A stretch of DNA of 51,380 nt from Clostridiaceae bacterium (GTDB lineage: Bacteria > Bacillota > Clostridia > Saccharofermentanales > Fastidiosipilaceae): assembly GCA_012520525.1 (NCBI GenBank), contig JAAYOA010000124.1, forward strand, positions 1 through 51,380, written 5' to 3'. Under the pieces are notes generated by a model, which saw nothing but the letters and a program-made list of their open reading frames with translations, ran no database searches and had not been told where the DNA came from. Below, piece after piece: positions 35,003-43,527 of this stretch. Every line of letters starts with the position of its first letter. Position 1 is the stretch's first letter. The position numbers and the translations under genes are program-made.

Positions 35003-35494
35003 ATGAATAAATTGAAAAAAGCGCTCAACACCTTGTTGGGGATTTTAGCAGGCGGTTCACTTGCCCTAATGACCATTTTGGTCACATACCAAGTCATAAC
35101 TCGGTATATCTTTCAGAATCCCGCAACCTGGACAGAGGAGCTGGTCTCGTATATGTTTGCTTGGTCGTCGCTACTCGGCGCTTCCTACGTCTTTGGCGAA
35201 CGCGGCCACATGAATATTCCGGTAGTTGTACAGAAGTTTAAACCCAGCGGTCAGAAGGTGATAGGCATTATTGGAGAAATCATCTTAATTTTCTTCTCCC
35301 TCGTCATTATGATCTATGGCGGTATCCGCATCACCAACTTAACGATGGGACAGATGACCTCATCTCTGGGTACACCGGTCGGCACATTCTACACAGTCAT
35401 GCCTGTAGCGGGTGTCTTGAACATACTGTACGCAATCATGAACATCATCGACATTGCGAAAGACAAAGTCGATCCGTTCCCCGAAGACGCATAA
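35003..35494 (+). CDS. TRAP transporter small membrane subunit (DctQ family)
   Basis: A 163-residue protein with four predicted membrane segments. WTEELVSYMFAWSSLLGASY is the DctQ core signature. The ATG at 35003 with GGAAGGA about nine bases upstream is preferred over the in-frame GTG at 34997. It couples the binding protein to the large permease and lies 18 bases after dctP and 16 before dctM. Confidence 0.92.
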   Translation: MNKLKKALNTLLGILAGGSLALMTILVTYQVITRYIFQNPATWTEELVSYMFAWSSLLGASYVFGERGHMNIPVVVQKFKPSGQKVIGIIGEIILIFFSLVIMIYGGIRITNLTMGQMTSSLGTPVGTFYTVMPVAGVLNILYAIMNIIDIAKDKVDPFPEDA

Positions 35495-35510
35495 GAAGGA
35501 GGCAGCATTA

Positions 35511-36815
35511 ATGGCTACACAAGCATTATTAGTTATTGTAATAGTCTTAGTTGTGCTGTTGGTAATGGGCGTGCCCGTATCACTTTCGATCGGCATCGCT
35601 GCCCTAACAGCTATTTTACAAACCGTGCCGCTAAATGTCGCCGTGTTGACGGGTGCGCAACGTACGTTCGTCGGTATGTCGACCTTTACTCTAACGGCCA
35701 TTCCATTCTTTATATTAGCGGGTAACATAATGAACCAAGGCGGTATAGCGAAACGACTTGTTGACTTTGTTATGGCACTCCTCGGCAAGTTACCCGGTGC
35801 CCTGCTCGTCACCAACGTCGGAGCCAATGCCTTATTCGGTGCTATCTCCGGATCGGCTTCCGCTGCAGCAGCTGCTGTCGGCAGCATGGTTCGCGAAGGT
35901 GAAGAAGAACAGGGATACGACAAACACCTTAGTGCAGCAACCAACGCGGCATCGGCGCCTTCCGGTCTGTTGATCCCACCGAGCAACGCCTTAATCACCT
36001 ACTCTCTGGTCTCCGGTGGAACCAGCGTTGCGGCCCTCTTTATGGCTGGCTATCTTCCCGGTCTGCTGTGGGCAGTTATGTGTATCATCGTTGCTATAGC
36101 TATGGCGAAAAAATTCGGCTACAAAGGCACCGAAGGTAAATTCAGTTGGAAAGTGTTAGGCAAAGCAACCTTAAGAGCCATCCCTTCACTTTCACTCATC
36201 ATCGTTGTCATCGGCGGAATTATCGGCGGTGTCTTTACCGCTACCGAGGGCTCGGCTATCGCCGTGGTCTATTCGTTAATTCTAGCCATTGCCTACCGCA
36301 GCATTAACTTAAAGAGTCTCTGGAAAATCATCGTTGATAGCGCCAAAATGAGCGGCATGGTTGTATTCCTTATTGGTGTTTCCAACATCCTGAGCTGGGT
36401 TATGGCCTTTACAGGAATCCCCCAAGCCGTCGCCAAAGGGATTATGGGCATTTCGGAAAGCAAAATTATAATTCTCTTAATCATGAACTTGATCCTACTG
36501 GTGGCCGGTACATTTATGGACGTTACACCTGCGATTTTGATCTTTACACCGATTTTCCTGCCTATTGTTAGGGAATTTGGCATGCATCCCGTCCACTTCG
36601 GCTTGCTTCTGGTCTACAACCTCTGTATCGGAAACGTCACCCCACCCGTCGGCAACACCTTATTTGTCGGCATCAAGGTTGGCAACAGTACACTGCAGCG
36701 GGTCATGCCCTATATGGTGAGGTACTATGTGGCAATCATCATAGGCTTATTCTTAGTCACATACATACCATGGATTTCGATGAGCTTGCCCATGTCTGCG
36801 GGTCTAGTCAACTAA
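35511..36815 (+). CDS. TRAP transporter large permease (DctM family)
   Basis: A 434-residue permease with about 12 membrane segments that carries organic acids with sodium. The start is the ATG at 35511, preceded by AAGGAGG. Characteristic stretches are IPFFILAGNIMNQGGIAKRL, FGAISGSASAAAAAVGSMV, SGLLIPPSNALITYSLVSGG, FTATEGSAIAVVYSL and GTFMDVTPAILIFTPIFLPI (each quoted up to 20 residues). It is the final gene of the glucuronate operon and is followed by a strong terminator. Confidence 0.95.
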   Translation: MATQALLVIVIVLVVLLVMGVPVSLSIGIAALTAILQTVPLNVAVLTGAQRTFVGMSTFTLTAIPFFILAGNIMNQGGIAKRLVDFVMALLGKLPGALLVTNVGANALFGAISGSASAAAAAVGSMVREGEEEQGYDKHLSAATNAASAPSGLLIPPSNALITYSLVSGGTSVAALFMAGYLPGLLWAVMCIIVAIAMAKKFGYKGTEGKFSWKVLGKATLRAIPSLSLIIVVIGGIIGGVFTATEGSAIAVVYSLILAIAYRSINLKSLWKIIVDSAKMSGMVVFLIGVSNILSWVMAFTGIPQAVAKGIMGISESKIIILLIMNLILLVAGTFMDVTPAILIFTPIFLPIVREFGMHPVHFGLLLVYNLCIGNVTPPVGNTLFVGIKVGNSTLQRVMPYMVRYYVAIIIGLFLVTYIPWISMSLPMSAGLVN

Positions 36816-36923
36816 ATCATCTCAACGTGCTATTTTATCTGCGATAGCACTTACAATTAAAATTCAATGCGGGCATGTAAACGCCACTCCATATGCAAGC
36901 GAATTGAGTTTGCCCGCCATCTC

Positions 36924-36966
36924 CCCCCGAAGACTGTGTCCACCTTAGTCTTCGGGGGTCGTTTTA
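36924..36966 (+). terminator. Terminator of the glucuronate operon
   Basis: CCCCCGAAGACT (36924-36935) and AGTCTTCGGGGG (36947-36958) form a perfect 12-bp stem with an 11-base loop, followed by TCGTTTTA. It lies 109 bases after the dctM stop and between convergent dctM and alcohol dehydrogenase genes. Confidence 0.9.
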
Positions 36967-37012
36967 TCGGTACTAAATGCTTTACTATAAATGAAAATAC
37001 AAGAAAAAAGGA

Positions 37013-38050
37013 TTAAAACACAAAGATATGTTTGATGCCCTGTGCCTGGAGCGCGTTATCAAATGCATGTTTGAAATCTGTCAGATCATAAGTGTGAGTA
37101 ACCAAGGCCTCTACCTTCACTAATCCATGACTTATAAACTCCAACACCCTGCGATACTGCTGAAGACTGGAACGAGTGGACCCCGTTACGATGAGCTCAC
37201 GATAATGGATCAAATTGGTATCCAAGGGCACCGGTTGCAGGTGTTTAGGCACACCGCCAAAGAAATTAATCCGACCGCCATAATTCATCAGCTCCAGGAC
37301 ACCGGTCTGGGCTTGAGGAGACGGATTTGCCGTTACTGCAATGTCAAGACCTCTTCCTTCCGTCTTTTTATTAATAAAACTTTTTAGGTGATCGCCGCTA
37401 TATATCTCTACCGATGGCATTATAGTTTTACAGATACTCAGGCGCTCAGCGGATAGATCGGTCACGATTACAATGGCGCCCGCCATGTCAAGCAGCATGG
37501 CGTGCATGATGCCGATTGGTCCTGCTCCCACAACCAGGGCAAATTCCCCTGGTTTAACATTACATTTAAGAAAACCATTGTAGACACACGACAAAGGCTC
37601 AGCAATGGCGGCTTCAGCAAAACTAACACCCTCCGGTATAATAGCGACATTCCCTTTTTTTACAGCATCCTCTGGGATAACGACGTATTCGGCAAATGCA
37701 CCCGGAAGATTAATGCCAAAAGCTCGATAATCATTGCAAAGATGCTGTTGTCCACCAATACAGCGAGCACAGACACCGCAGCCAATGTTGGGCTGCAGGC
37801 AGACGCCCATGCCTACTTTGTAGATTTCCACTTGAGCACCTACTTCTTCGATAATCCCCGCAAATTCATGCCCTAGAGTAAGAGGATGATTGGCAGTTGC
37901 ACCGGCAGCACCATTTTTAAACATACGCACATCGGTGCCGCACAGGGCAGCAGCCTTCACTCGCACGAGAATTTCATCAGCTTGAATCGTTGGCTTAGGT
38001 AGTTCAACCAGACGCAAATCTTCTTTATCAAACAATTGTATTGCCTTCAT
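37013..38050 (-). CDS. Zinc-dependent medium-chain alcohol/polyol dehydrogenase
   Basis: A 345-residue MDR-family NAD(P) dehydrogenase. The catalytic zinc ligands are in AALCGTDVRMF and LGHEFAGIIEEVG. The structural zinc lobe is intact (GCGVCARCIGGQQHLC: C-x2-C-x2-C-x7-C). The Rossmann motif is VVGAGPIGIMHAML. The protein is closest in layout to sorbitol/xylitol/threonine dehydrogenases. It is convergent with the glucuronate operon and divergent from nagB; a role with hexonates or polyols is plausible but unproven. Confidence 0.92.
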   Translation of the reverse strand: MKAIQLFDKEDLRLVELPKPTIQADEILVRVKAAALCGTDVRMFKNGAAGATANHPLTLGHEFAGIIEEVGAQVEIYKVGMGVCLQPNIGCGVCARCIGGQQHLCNDYRAFGINLPGAFAEYVVIPEDAVKKGNVAIIPEGVSFAEAAIAEPLSCVYNGFLKCNVKPGEFALVVGAGPIGIMHAMLLDMAGAIVIVTDLSAERLSICKTIMPSVEIYSGDHLKSFINKKTEGRGLDIAVTANPSPQAQTGVLELMNYGGRINFFGGVPKHLQPVPLDTNLIHYRELIVTGSTRSSLQQYRRVLEFISHGLVKVEALVTHTYDLTDFKHAFDNALQAQGIKHIFVF

Positions 38051-38315
38051 GCTTGCACCTTTCCTCTCAGCTTGTTCATGTGTGCCTTCACACCGTCGTA
38101 ACTCACAGTAAACTCCATTTTCGACTATCCTAAATCTTTAATATTTTACCAAGGAACAGCCTGGTGGTCATTTCTTATTTACAAACTTAACTCAGAATCG
38201 TAAACATCTTGCATTTACATTTACTTTATATCTGTGTTATTTTATTCTTTAATCTTAATTTTGAAGATAAAAGTGTCTCATCTAAATAATTTCTAAGCCA
38301 ATTTAAGAGGTAAAA

Positions 38316-39050
38316 ATGAATATTAAAGTTTTTAAAGATTATGATGAAGCAAGTTTTTATTGCGCCGATCTGGTTGCTTCGACGATCAACAAAAACTCAC
38401 ATCCCATTTTAGGTCTTGCTACCGGATCCTCACCCCTAGGTGTTTACCAAGAAATTATCCGCAGATATCAAAAGAAGCAATTGGATCTTGCCAACGTGAC
38501 CACATTCAATCTGGACGAATATGTCGGTCTGCCACGCACTCATGAACAGAGTTACAATTATTTTATGAGAAAAAATTTCTTTGATCATGTAAATATCAAA
38601 GAGGAAAATATAAATTTACCTGACGGACTGGCCGAAGATTTGCAGGAGGAATGCCGTCAATATTCACAAAAACTCCTTGCTATGGGTGGCACAGATATTC
38701 AAATCTTGGGAATCGGTACCAAAGGTCACATCGCCTTCAACGAAGCCAATTCCAAGCTACAGGCCCACTGCCATGTCGAAATACTAGACCAATGTACCGT
38801 TATGGACAACTCTCGTTTTTTCAAGTGCAAAGAAGACGTCCCCCTGTCGGCAATTACCTTGGGCATGATGGAAATTTTTTGCAGCAAAAAAATTGTCATC
38901 TTGGCATTCGGTCGCTCTAAAGCTAAAGCCATCGCTTCCTTTAATGACGACCAGATTACCACCGAAGTCCCCGTCACCTTTATGAAGACCCATCCAGATG
39001 CCACACTAATCCTCGATCAGGAAGCTGCCGCCGAACTTAACGTAGTCTAA
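38316..39050 (+). CDS. nagB: Glucosamine-6-phosphate deaminase-like protein
   Basis: A 244-residue NagB-family isomerase/deaminase that turns glucosamine-6-phosphate into fructose-6-phosphate and ammonia. It has LGLATGSSPLGVYQE, TFNLDEYVGLP with the catalytic Asp, LGIGTKGHIAFNEA and MDNSRFF. The active-site loop reads GTKGHIAFNEA, where the common form is GxNGHIGFNEP. AGAGGT precedes the ATG. NagA is not adjacent. It stands by itself between a divergent dehydrogenase and a convergent DeoR-type regulator. Confidence 0.9.
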   Translation: MNIKVFKDYDEASFYCADLVASTINKNSHPILGLATGSSPLGVYQEIIRRYQKKQLDLANVTTFNLDEYVGLPRTHEQSYNYFMRKNFFDHVNIKEENINLPDGLAEDLQEECRQYSQKLLAMGGTDIQILGIGTKGHIAFNEANSKLQAHCHVEILDQCTVMDNSRFFKCKEDVPLSAITLGMMEIFCSKKIVILAFGRSKAKAIASFNDDQITTEVPVTFMKTHPDATLILDQEAAAELNVV

Positions 39051-39145
39051 TTTTTTATAATAATTAGTCATATCATCTTGAAAGTCTTGTCTACGTCTGT
39101 CGTGCCTAATCTGCCCTAAAAGTATATAAAAGTGGCGTTGCACTT

Positions 39146-39189
39146 AAAGAGTCACGCCGCCCCTCAAAAAAGGGGCGGCGTGACTCTTT
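39146..39189. terminator. Very strong hairpin between nagB and the DeoR-family gene
   Basis: A perfect 19-bp inverted repeat (39146-39164 and 39171-39189) with loop CAAAAA. It separates two convergent genes and probably terminates both. The plus-strand tail is CTTCCTC after the stem's TTT. Confidence 0.8.
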
Positions 39190-39232
39190 CTTCCTCTATT
39201 AGCTAAAGCTACAACTGTAGCTAGTTTTATTA

Positions 39233-40012
39233 TCAAATATTGCCCGCAGGAATGTCAACCAACACAATTGTGTCACGAGCTTCTATTTGACGTTTGACCT
39301 CAGGGTTGAGATTATTGTCTGTTATCAAATAATCAATTTCGGAAAAATCTGCAAAAGAGACCATTGCTGTCACATTTAGCTTAGAGCTGTCACTAAGTAC
39401 CGCTGTCGTTTTAGCTCTGCGAATCAAACTTCGCTTGACCTGAGCCATCTCAACAACCGGCGTCATAAACCCTTTTTCCAAACTGAATCCATTGGCACCC
39501 AAGAATGCGATATCAATATTGTACTGATTGATATCATTTACCGTCTTGCTGCCATATGTACAATAAAATCCATGCCGTACATTGCCACCAACCAATATGG
39601 TCTCAACTTTTGAATCTTGTTCAAAGCTGGCAGCGATCTGAAAATCATTGGTAATAATCGTGAGCGGCGTGTCATCTGTAATAAGCTCGGCAAGAGCCAA
39701 AGTCGTTGTTCCCGTATCCAAACCTATTACGCTGTGCGGGGCAATCAATGAAAGTGCCTGCTGAGCAATTCTTTTTTTCTCATCTGTGAAATACAGTTCT
39801 TTTTGACGCGTTCTCAACTCAACCGTGGAACTATTTCGGGCAATTGCACCGCCATGTTTGCGATCAAGCAACTCCAGTGATTCCAGTTTAATGAGATCAT
39901 TGCGAATCGTGGATGTTGACATCCCCAGAATAGACGCTAGTTCCTTTACAGTGATACTGCCGCGTTCGTTTACTAATCTAACGATTTCCTGCCATCTTGT
40001 GCCGACAAACAT
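39233..40012 (-). CDS. DeoR-family transcriptional regulator
   Basis: A 259-residue sugar-responsive regulator. The N-terminal winged helix reads VNERGSITVKELASILGMSTSTIRNDLIKLE in outline, followed by the DeoR hallmark RKHGGAI. The C-terminal sugar-phosphate sensing domain has VIGLDTGTTTLALAELI and a Lys-rich KRSLIRRAKTTAVLSDSSKL stretch. The ATG at 40012 has GGGAGA upstream and is preferred to an in-frame codon at 40036. Its likely targets are the neighbouring sugar genes (nagB, dehydrogenase), but no operator could be assigned. Confidence 0.93.
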   Translation of the reverse strand: MFVGTRWQEIVRLVNERGSITVKELASILGMSTSTIRNDLIKLESLELLDRKHGGAIARNSSTVELRTRQKELYFTDEKKRIAQQALSLIAPHSVIGLDTGTTTLALAELITDDTPLTIITNDFQIAASFEQDSKVETILVGGNVRHGFYCTYGSKTVNDINQYNIDIAFLGANGFSLEKGFMTPVVEMAQVKRSLIRRAKTTAVLSDSSKLNVTAMVSFADFSEIDYLITDNNLNPEVKRQIEARDTIVLVDIPAGNI

Positions 40013-40457
40013 AGTTTTCTCCCGTATAATATCCAAACTTTTTTATCAATTTAATTAAGATCTGAAAATCGTAGGTGCACTTGCTGTTAAAACCTCCTCT
40101 TTATTATGGAAAATTATTTTTAACAGAATTATAACAGCTAAATCATTGCTCTTTTCAGGTTTTATTATTTTATTGAATTCTTGGTAAAGAACGTAAAGTT
40201 TTTCAACAGTTTACCAATAAATTAAGTAAGTTTTTTGAATAGACCAGGATCAATGTATAAAATTTTTAAACCATTTTTCTTAAATAGACGAAGTTTTTAA
40301 TTCAATGGCCCTACAATCTTCACGAATTGAATCACTATTTGTTCAAACATTTGTAGTGAACCTGTCACAATCCTGTAAATATCCGCGCTGAAAAGTAGTA
40401 TTGAGATCTTCAAAGTTATATACTAGTAACATATGTTGGTTGAACGGAGGCAAGAAC
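40013..40457. other. AT-rich divergent intergenic region
   Basis: A 445-base gap between the DeoR-family gene and the first LRR protein. It is AT-rich and has CGGAGG just before the LRR start codon. I see no gene, RNA or clear repeat here. Confidence 0.6.
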
Positions 40458-43193
40458 ATGAGTCGAAAATATGTCACTTTTTTTGCAACTATTTTATCGC
40501 TACTGTTTAGTTTTTCCTTTGTAACGTCGGGAGTCCATGCCGACGAAAATATCGTTATAGATGCAGACCACTTTCCCGATGAAACGTTTCGCAAATTTGT
40601 CATATCTTTTGATAAAAATAAAGATGGACAACTGTCAGATTCCGAGCGCGAAGCGGTCACCGAAATTGATTTGCAAAACGAATCGATCAGTGACCTAACC
40701 GGTCTGGAATATTTTACAAAATTAACTCAACTCAATTGTCGCGACAATCAATTAGAGGTTCTCAATGTCAGCCAAAATAAGGCCTTGACCGAACTAGATT
40801 GTGGTCTAAATAATCTACAGACCCTAGACGTTCGTGCTAACGCATTACTGGAAGAACTTTACTGCGATGGCAATCAACTAGCGTCTCTGGACGTCAAGAC
40901 TAACCTCGCTTTAACCACTTTAAACTGTGCAGACAATCAGCTGAAAGATTTGGATCTCAGTCAAAATATCGATTTGAAACACCTCGACTCCGGGACAAAC
41001 GGATTAAAAACGCTCAGTTTAAATAAAAATATAGCCCTTGAATCTTTAAATATAAAAAATAATAATCTGCAAGTGTTAGACATCTCTCAACTGTCAAAGT
41101 TGACCGACTTGGATTGCAGCGACAACGGGTTGGTCACTTTGTCTTTGGAAAAAAACCCGGATTTAAAGACCCTTTATTGTTCTAACAATTTGTTAACCGC
41201 ACTAGATTTAAGCGATAAAAAAGAATTGGTGGAACTTGATTTTTCCAACAATCGTATCAGTTCCCTCAATTTAAATACCAAGCGCCCCTTAACTAGGTTA
41301 AATGGCATTGATAATGAATACAATGTCCTCATCGGCGTCAGCCAAGAGTTGGATCCGGCAAGATTGCCCGGACAATTTGATGTTACTAAAACAAGTCAAT
41401 GGGTCGGTGCCAAACTTGATGGTAATATTATTCGAATAGATGATGATGCTGAGATCGTGACCTATCGCTACGACTTGGGACAGCATCAGACCTTGCCATT
41501 TAAATTAACCGTGTCTTATAAAGAACGGGTCACCGTGTCATTCGATACCGATGGAGGTAACCTCGTTGAACCCATTGTCGTCGACCGTGGCACTCCTGTG
41601 ACAGAGCCACCTGTGCCCGAAAAATTCGGCTACACATTTAAGTGTTGGCAGCTTGGCAAGCTACCTTATAAATTTGAAAATAATGTCAATAAGGACATAA
41701 CATTGCAGGCTATTTGGACAATTAATCGCTATGCGGTAACTTTTGATTCAATGGGTGGCAGCTTGGTATTTCCCTCGCTGCAGAATCACGGCACTTATGT
41801 GCTTGAACCTATGCCTCCGTATAGAGAAGGCTATACTTTTGTCGAATGGCAACTGGACGGCGAGCCCTATGACTTTAGACAACCAATTTCCGGCAATGTG
41901 GGACTTACTGCGATCTGGGAAATCAATCAATACGAGGTCGAGTTTGATTCTGCTGACGGCACGCCTGTCACATCCGAAACAGTGAACTATAATTCCACTG
42001 TCGCCGAACCTGAAGCGCCTTCTAAAGAAGGCTACACATTTAAGGAATGGCAATACAAAGGCAAAGCCTACTACTTCGAACAACCGGTGACAGAGGATTT
42101 ACAACTGCAAGCAGTCTGGGAAATCGATCAATTTAACGTCATATTCAACACCGACGGTGGCAGCGAGATCGATTCAGATATCGTCAATTACAATGAAACC
42201 ATTTGCGAACCTAAAGTACCAGTCAAAGAAGGCTATACCTTTGTCGAATGGCAACTAGACGGCGACCCCTATGACTTTGAGCAACCCGTGACGAAGGATC
42301 TTCAATTGCAAGCAATTTGGAAAGAGAATTTGGTCAAAGCTGTTAACCAACGGGATCATTCCTCAATAATAATACCGACTGAGCCTTCCGCTGAAAGTAC
42401 CGACAATAGAAAAGATCATGAAACCGGCGACCGGATCGGCAATAAAAAGACCGCTGACCGCAGCAGCCAAAGCACTGGTCGTTCAGCAATCAAAAACGCA
42501 CCTGGTCAAACCCAACCCATTATTAAGCAAGTTACCGTAACTTTCGACAGCAATGGCGGCAGCTCGATTGCCCCTTTGACCGTAGAGATTGGAACTCAAG
42601 TTATAGTGCCCCAGCCCCCTACTAAAGAAAATGCTGAATTCCAGGGTTGGTATTTTAATGGCAAGCCTTTTGATCTGGGACAACCTATCAATCAAGACAT
42701 CCTCTTAACTGCCCGTTGGAGCACCGACGATGAGTTCTGGGTAACCTCTGTCAGTTCGATAGCAGCCGTACCAACTGCTCCGCTCCAACTGACTGCTGAA
42801 CCAGAGCCAATCTCCGGCGATCGCACCGCTTCTACTGATGCTCCTACCTTGACATCCTCTGTTCAACCAACAGAGATCACCACAACAACCAATACAACCT
42901 CAGTCACAGAAACAACAACCTCAACTGAGTCTGAACCGTCAACTGAAGCATCGGAATCTCTCACTGAATCCCCTATTGCTTCCACGGAGCCTAGCGATCC
43001 ACCTACAGATCCCTCCATTTTAAAGGGAGATGGAGAAGCACCGATTAATGCAAATACTAATTTAAGAGAAGGATCCCTGCGCATCTTGCCCCAGACAGGT
43101 CAAGGATATGCCGCCATGATCGTTGCTATTATTTTATTGATCATCGCCGTGGTCTTGTTCGTAATCAGATCCATCTTTAAGAAAAAGAAATAA
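40458..43193 (+). CDS. LPXTG-anchored LRR / InlB-repeat surface protein
   Basis: A 911-residue secreted wall protein; the ATG at 40458 has CGGAGG seven bases upstream. Domains in order: signal peptide (1 to about 27, cut after VHA); an EF-hand-like cap with DKNKDGQLSDSE (52-63); about ten leucine-rich repeats of the LDCSDNQL type (75-275); a small shared domain with LPGQFDVTKTSQW (280-350); four InlB/Listeria-Bacteroides repeats (357-623) of the VTFDSxGG...GYTFxxWxxDG...AxW pattern; a Lys/Asp/Ser linker; a fifth repeat (691-756); a Thr/Ser/Pro-rich stalk; and LPQTG (877-881), membrane helix and KKKK. It probably mediates adhesion and is fixed to peptidoglycan by sortase. No sortase gene is in the window. 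Confidence 0.94.
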   Translation: MSRKYVTFFATILSLLFSFSFVTSGVHADENIVIDADHFPDETFRKFVISFDKNKDGQLSDSEREAVTEIDLQNESISDLTGLEYFTKLTQLNCRDNQLEVLNVSQNKALTELDCGLNNLQTLDVRANALLEELYCDGNQLASLDVKTNLALTTLNCADNQLKDLDLSQNIDLKHLDSGTNGLKTLSLNKNIALESLNIKNNNLQVLDISQLSKLTDLDCSDNGLVTLSLEKNPDLKTLYCSNNLLTALDLSDKKELVELDFSNNRISSLNLNTKRPLTRLNGIDNEYNVLIGVSQELDPARLPGQFDVTKTSQWVGAKLDGNIIRIDDDAEIVTYRYDLGQHQTLPFKLTVSYKERVTVSFDTDGGNLVEPIVVDRGTPVTEPPVPEKFGYTFKCWQLGKLPYKFENNVNKDITLQAIWTINRYAVTFDSMGGSLVFPSLQNHGTYVLEPMPPYREGYTFVEWQLDGEPYDFRQPISGNVGLTAIWEINQYEVEFDSADGTPVTSETVNYNSTVAEPEAPSKEGYTFKEWQYKGKAYYFEQPVTEDLQLQAVWEIDQFNVIFNTDGGSEIDSDIVNYNETICEPKVPVKEGYTFVEWQLDGDPYDFEQPVTKDLQLQAIWKENLVKAVNQRDHSSIIIPTEPSAESTDNRKDHETGDRIGNKKTADRSSQSTGRSAIKNAPGQTQPIIKQVTVTFDSNGGSSIAPLTVEIGTQVIVPQPPTKENAEFQGWYFNGKPFDLGQPINQDILLTARWSTDDEFWVTSVSSIAAVPTAPLQLTAEPEPISGDRTASTDAPTLTSSVQPTEITTTTNTTSVTETTTSTESEPSTEASESLTESPIASTEPSDPPTDPSILKGDGEAPINANTNLREGSLRILPQTGQGYAAMIVAIILLIIAVVLFVIRSIFKKKK

Positions 43194-43214
43194 TAGTCTA
43201 AAAAATAAATAGAT

Positions 43215-43247
43215 GACCCGCTCCAGATTGGAGCGGGTCTTTCTTGT
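43215..43247 (+). terminator. Terminator after the LPXTG protein gene
   Basis: GACCCGCTCCA (43215-43225), loop GAT, TGGAGCGGGTC (43229-43239), followed by TTTCTTGT. The 280-base stretch after it up to 43527 shows no gene. Confidence 0.9.
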
Positions 43248-43527
43248 CTAAAAATATGATAAATCAGAAGGCACAGAAACTGATTGTTCCTTTTCTATTC
43301 TTTCCCAAATCTATCTCGTGATCTCCTAGAATGTTTCTGTCACCAAAATAACTAATTGGTCGATTTCAAATTCCAACGCGACAATTTAATTTCTATTTTC
43401 GTCTGCTGTAAAACTTGCAGCGAGCATACCTGGCAAAGGAATGACCCACTAGACAGTAAAACACCTCAACTCGGCGCAGTTGGCGGCCATTTTTAAAACT
43501 AAAGATCAATTATCTTTTATAGACTTG

